Source of the DNA: Chloroflexota bacterium
GTDB taxonomy: Bacteria; Chloroflexota; Anaerolineae; Anaerolineales; Anaerolineaceae
Assembly (NCBI GenBank): GCA_016838895.1
Contig: JAEKNU010000046.1
Location: 1 to 36,523 of the forward strand
Length of the DNA stretch: 36,523 nt
Reading direction: 5' to 3'
Shown one piece after another: positions 33,348-36,523 of the stretch. The stretch's first letter is position 1, and the number at the start of each line of letters is the position of its first letter. A program made the position numbers and the translations under genes. The notes beneath the pieces are model-generated. The model was given only the letters and a program-made list of their open reading frames with translations. It made no database searches and was not told the origin of the DNA.

Positions 33348-33676
33348 TGATTGAATACTCCATAGTGTACTTGCGTATGGTTAATTATAAAACAAAATAA
33401 TGTAAGATTTGTATATTTCCGCACCAAAATAATGAGTCAATAGAATTTATGCTGGGCTGTAGAAGAAATTAATCGCGATTTGAGTAAAAAACCCGATAAC
33501 TATTTATATTGACAACAAAGAGAAATTTTTATATAATTATGTTGCATTAGTATACAATATATTTTTTCTTCATGCAAATCGTATTGAGAAGAGACTTTAC
33601 GTATTGAAAATGCAATATAGATGCGTTACAAAAAGCGAATCAATCGACTATCTTCAAGTGGCAAAGGATAAACTTA
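33348..33676. promoter_or_regulatory. Divergent regulatory region between ROK regulator and xylA
   Basis: This AT-rich 329-bp gap holds no gene. It contains the strong xylA promoter (33509-33537). ATTATA at 33384-33389 reads TATAAT on the - strand and may be the -10 of the regulator gene, though no good -35 is seen. Downstream of the xylA -10 lies TTAGTATACAA, a short partly palindromic stretch that could be an operator. Confidence 0.5.
33509..33537 (+). promoter_or_regulatory. Consensus sigma-70-type promoter of xylA
   Basis: TTGACA (33509-33514) and TATAAT (33532-33537) are both perfect and separated by exactly 17 bp. Transcription would start near 33544, leaving a leader of about 130 nt before xylA. 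Confidence 0.85.
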
Positions 33677-34993
33677 ATGAGCGAGCTATTTCCAAATATC
33701 AAGAAAATAAAATACGAAGGTCCAAAATCCAAAAGTAAAATGGCGTTTCGCTATTACAATCCAGATGAAGTGGTTTTGGGCAAGAAAATGAGCGAGTACA
33801 TGAAATTCGCTATCTCGTACTGGCATACATTGAGCGCCAGTGGTGCGGATATGTTCGGTGTTGGTACCGCAGATAAAACCTTTGGCACAACTGAGGATAT
33901 GCAGTTGGCTTATAAAAAGGTTGATGCTTGTTTCGAGATGATGGATAAATTATCCATTGATTATTTCTGCTTCCATGATCGTGATATTGCCCCGGAAGGG
34001 GACACGCTGGAAGAAAGTAATAAGAATCTTGATGAAATCTCCGACTATATTGTCAAAAAACAAAAAGAAAGTGGAAAGAAGTGTTTATGGGGAACAGCCA
34101 ATTGCTTCAGTAATCCACGCTATATGCACGGTGCCGGTACGGCTCCCAATTTGGATGTGTTTGTTTTTGCTGCCGGGCAAATCAAGAAAAATATTGATAT
34201 TTCTTTGAAATTAGGCGCTAGAGGTCTTGTTTTCTGGGGTGGACGTGAAGGTTATGAAACCCTATTAAACACAGAAATGGGTTTTGAATTGGATAATTTG
34301 GCCATGCTATTACATATGGCAGTGGATTATGCACATTCCAAGGGTTACGATGGTGATTTCTACATTGAACCAAAACCAAAGGAACCCACCAAACATCAAT
34401 ATGATTTTGATTGTGCCACTGTTATTGCTTTCCTGAAGAAATATGAACTTGATAAAGATTTTAAACTAAACGTAGAAGCAAATCATGCTACATTGGCTGG
34501 ACACACCTTCCAGCATGAATTGCGTGTCGCCCGTGAAAATGGTTTCTTTGGTTCGATTGATGCCAATCAAGGCGATATGCTGCTAGGCTGGGACACCGAT
34601 CAATTCCCAACCAATTTGTATGATGCAGCATTGTGTATGTATGAGGTGATTAAAGCGGGTGGTTTTGTAAATGGCGGATTGAATTTCGATGCAAAAACCC
34701 GTCGCAGCAGCTTTGAATTAGATGATCTCTTCTATGCCTACATTGCCGGTATGGATGCTTTTGCTCAAGGGTTAAAAGCAGCCATTGCCATTACTGATGA
34801 TGGTCGTATCGAAGACTTTGTTGCAGAACGATACAGCAGTTGGAATGGTGAACTTGGCACTAAAATTCGTGCTGGCAAAGCTTCACTGCCGGAGTTATCA
34901 GCATTAGCCTTAGCGATGGGTGATGTTGAGACGAATATTAGTGGACGGCAGGAATATTTGGAAAATATACTAAACCAGATTCTTTTCTCCTGA
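33677..34993 (+). CDS. xylA: Xylose isomerase
   Basis: Class II xylose isomerase (438 aa, the usual length) converting D-xylose to D-xylulose. The catalytic His100-Asp103 cluster ([12 protein letters not shown]), metal ligands Glu231 ([15 protein letters not shown]), Glu267 and His270 ([13 protein letters not shown]) and DANQGD are intact, as is the [17 protein letters not shown] segment. AAAGGA lies upstream of the start. No xylulokinase gene follows within the window; the next gene is a LacI regulator beyond a terminator, so xylB must be elsewhere. Confidence 0.97.
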   Translation: MSELFPNIKKIKYEGPKSKSKMAFRYYNPDEVVLGKKMSEYMKFAISYWHTLSASGADMFGVGTADKTFGTTEDMQLAYKKVDACFEMMDKLSIDYFCFHDRDIAPEGDTLEESNKNLDEISDYIVKKQKESGKKCLWGTANCFSNPRYMHGAGTAPNLDVFVFAAGQIKKNIDISLKLGARGLVFWGGREGYETLLNTEMGFELDNLAMLLHMAVDYAHSKGYDGDFYIEPKPKEPTKHQYDFDCATVIAFLKKYELDKDFKLNVEANHATLAGHTFQHELRVARENGFFGSIDANQGDMLLGWDTDQFPTNLYDAALCMYEVIKAGGFVNGGLNFDAKTRRSSFELDDLFYAYIAGMDAFAQGLKAAIAITDDGRIEDFVAERYSSWNGELGTKIRAGKASLPELSALALAMGDVETNISGRQEYLENILNQILFS

Positions 34994-35019
34994 TGGGTGA
35001 TTTTTTGTACTGAAAGTGG

Positions 35020-35056
35020 AAACATCTCCTTTGCCTGACGGGAGATGTTTTCATTT
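35020..35056 (+). terminator. Probable terminator after xylA
   Basis: AAACATCTCC (35020-35029) pairs with GGAGATGTTT (35041-35050) around an 11-nt loop and is followed by TCATTT. The T run is short. Confidence 0.65.
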
Positions 35057-35088
35057 AAAGAAGAATAATGTAGAAAAACGCATTTATT

Positions 35089-35130
35089 TTGGGAATCATT
35101 GCGTTTATGCTATAATGAAAGTGCTTTCAT
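35089..35130 (+). promoter_or_regulatory. Promoter and operator of the second LacI gene
   Basis: TTGGGA (35089-35094) and TATAAT (35111-35116) are 16 bp apart. The near-perfect palindrome ATGAAAGTGCTTTCAT (35115-35130) overlaps the -10 and the expected start point. Repressor bound there would block transcription, so the gene is probably autoregulated. Confidence 0.75.
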
Positions 35131-35141
35131 GAAATAAAACT

Positions 35142-36152
35142 ATGATGATAAAAAAGAAATTACCAACCATTTATGATGTGGCCAAAATGTCCGGTGTGAG
35201 TATCTCTACAATCTCACGGGTATTAAATGCACCCGAGAAGGTAAATACTGAAACACGGCAACGGGTCATTGATGCCATCGATCAACTTGGCTTTGTGCCT
35301 AAGGCGGATGCACGTGCTCGTGCAATGAAAAACATCGGACGGATTGGTGTATTAACCCCCTTTTTTACAGCTCCTTCATTTGTTCAACGCCTACGAGGGG
35401 TTGCATCAGCTTTATCCAAAGCAAATTATGAACTGGTGATCTACCCTGTGAATTCGATGGATCAATTGCAGGGACATTTATCTTCGATTCCTGTTATCGG
35501 CAATATCGATGGATTGGTAATCATTTCCTTATCCATCGGAGATGAAGATGCGAAAAGATTGAAAAAACATGGCGTTGAAACGGTTATCATAGAATATTGT
35601 CATCCGCTATTAAACAGTATCCTGATTGATGATAGAGATGGCGGCAGGAAAGCGGCGGAACATTTACTGAAGAAAGGTCATCGAAAGTTCGCCTTTTTAG
35701 GAGACATTGAATCGCCAGAGAAATTGGCGGTTCATCCAGTCAAATCACGTTTGCAAGGGTTTACGGAAACGCTGGCTGAAGCTGGTTTAAATTTACCTTC
35801 AAAATATATTTACCCGTCGCCGTTCAATCAAAAAGAATCCAAGCAAGCGGCTTATGAATTGTTAACCTTACCAAAGCCACCCACTGCAATATTCGCTGCC
35901 TCAGATATACAAGCATTGTGTATAATGAAAGTAGCACGCCAATTAAATATCAAGGTACCGGAAGATTTGGCAGTTGTTGGCTTTGATGATATTGATGTCG
36001 CTGAACACGTTGATCTAACAACGATTCGCCAGCACTTGGACGAATCCGGCAGGTTGGCAACCGAAATTCTGCTCTCACGAATAGGGGATTCAAAACGACC
36101 TTTACAGCAGATAAACCTCCCCCTGGAATTTATTGAACGAATGACGACATAA
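35142..36152 (+). CDS. LacI-family transcriptional regulator
   Basis: LacI/GalR repressor of 336 residues. The HTH lies at about residues 8-50 (PTIYDVAKMSGVSISTISRV), with the hinge region near FVPKADARARAM, and the effector domain starts RIGVLTPFF and ends VVGFDDIDVAEHVDLTTI. The ATG at 35142 is followed by a second ATG at 35145; no strong ribosome-binding site is visible. Its own promoter and that of the following binding-protein gene carry the same 16-bp palindrome, making it the likely regulator of that transporter. The effector sugar is unknown. Confidence 0.92.
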   Translation: MMIKKKLPTIYDVAKMSGVSISTISRVLNAPEKVNTETRQRVIDAIDQLGFVPKADARARAMKNIGRIGVLTPFFTAPSFVQRLRGVASALSKANYELVIYPVNSMDQLQGHLSSIPVIGNIDGLVIISLSIGDEDAKRLKKHGVETVIIEYCHPLLNSILIDDRDGGRKAAEHLLKKGHRKFAFLGDIESPEKLAVHPVKSRLQGFTETLAEAGLNLPSKYIYPSPFNQKESKQAAYELLTLPKPPTAIFAASDIQALCIMKVARQLNIKVPEDLAVVGFDDIDVAEHVDLTTIRQHLDESGRLATEILLSRIGDSKRPLQQINLPLEFIERMTT

Positions 36153-36208
36153 CCAGGGTTCTTTACCGCAAAATCGCCATCCACACGAAAACCCATTGAA
36201 AACACTTG

Positions 36209-36271
36209 TTGATTTATTTTCAAGTTGTGCTATACTATGAATGAAAGTGCTTTCATGGAAAGGGCTTTCAT
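36209..36271 (+). promoter_or_regulatory. Promoter with tandem operators before the last binding-protein gene
   Basis: TTGATT (36209-36214) and TATACT (36231-36236) are spaced 16 bp. Directly downstream lie the palindrome ATGAAAGTGCTTTCAT (36241-36256), identical to the one before the LacI gene, and a second copy of the core, GAAAGGGCTTTC (36258-36269), 15 bp further. Tandem sites suggest cooperative repression. Confidence 0.75.
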
Positions 36272-36387
36272 AATGTCCTATCCTTGTCTGAATAACATTT
36301 ATGTTTTAAGGAGGTGTGTGACAATTTGAACTTTCCCCCTATTTTAAATCACCTGTTTTCTATATATGATTCCCTAAGGAGAAGAGA

Positions 36388-36523
36388 ATGAAAAAAACTA
36401 TTTGGCAAGTCTTAACTTTGCTCATCGTGAGCGCAATGTTGTTAACTGCCTGCGGCCCACAAGCAGCCGCCCCGGCAGCAGAAGAACCAGCCGCAGAAGA
36501 AGTAATGGCTGAAGAACCGGCAG
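36388..36523 (+). CDS. Sugar ABC transporter binding lipoprotein, N-terminal part only
   Basis: The gene runs off the window after 45 codons. The signal peptide MKKTIWQVLTLLIVSAMLL ends in the lipobox LLTAC with Cys22, then an Ala/Glu/Pro-rich linker (QAAAPAAEEPAAEE) begins, in the style of the other two binding proteins here. AAGGAG at 36376-36381 is well placed. Solute-binding function is inferred from this N-terminus and from the operators it shares with a LacI regulator; the ligand cannot be told. Confidence 0.75.
   Translation, partial: MKKTIWQVLTLLIVSAMLLTACGPQAAAPAAEEPAAEEVMAEEPA

Overview
The window is a carbohydrate-utilisation region of a bacterium, most likely a member of Chloroflexota (class Anaerolineae). 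That placement is an inference. It rests on three solute-binding lipoproteins whose mature N-termini are Ala/Pro/Glu-rich linkers right after the lipobox Cys (a style common in that group), on moderate G+C, and on a soluble LacI-sensor/histidine-kinase/AraC hybrid regulator. No rRNA, tRNA, CRISPR array, insertion sequence or phage gene was seen. The coding is dense and mostly on the + strand; only three genes are on the - strand.

Layout. (1) 205-11754: a pentose block: LacI regulator with a complex palindromic operator; a four-gene ABC transporter matching E. coli YtfQ-YtfT-YjfF-YtfR (furanose-type sugar uptake); a zinc-dependent medium-chain dehydrogenase; then araB, araD and araA, closed by a rho-independent terminator. 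(2) 11762-14671, - strand: a small unknown membrane protein and a cytoplasmic GH3 glycosidase. (3) 14886-15946: GDP-mannose 4,6-dehydratase with a strong terminator. (4) 16023-20149: a 1172-residue hybrid regulator (LacI-like sugar-sensor domain without its HTH, GAF-like region, HisKA/HATPase, degenerate receiver, intact receiver, AraC DNA-binding domain) followed by a free-standing receiver-like protein lacking the phosphoacceptor Asp. (5) 20241-32130: a galactan operon like Bacillus ganSPQAB: binding lipoprotein, two MalF/MalG-type permeases, an unrecognised 609-residue protein, an overlapping small zinc-ribbon protein, GH42 beta-galactosidase, GH53 endo-galactanase, then galT and galK, ending in a bidirectional terminator. 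(6) 32163-35056: a ROK/XylR-type repressor divergent from xylA. (7) 35089-36523: a second LacI regulator and the start of another sugar ABC transporter; both share the same 16-bp palindromic operator.

How the parts fit. GH53 outside the membrane would cut beta-1,4-galactan; oligogalactosides enter through the MalEFG-type importer (no ATPase is encoded beside it); GH42 releases galactose inside; GalK and GalT feed the Leloir pathway (no galE in the window). Arabinose, the usual partner of galactan in pectic side chains and arabinogalactan, would enter via the YtfQ-type system and pass through AraA-AraB-AraD to xylulose 5-phosphate; XylA covers xylose. The region therefore looks like a plant cell-wall side-chain utilisation locus. 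The parts I regard as least described are the one-piece LacI/kinase/AraC regulator with its pseudo-receiver partner, and the unknown 609-residue protein plus zinc-ribbon pair inside the galactan operon.
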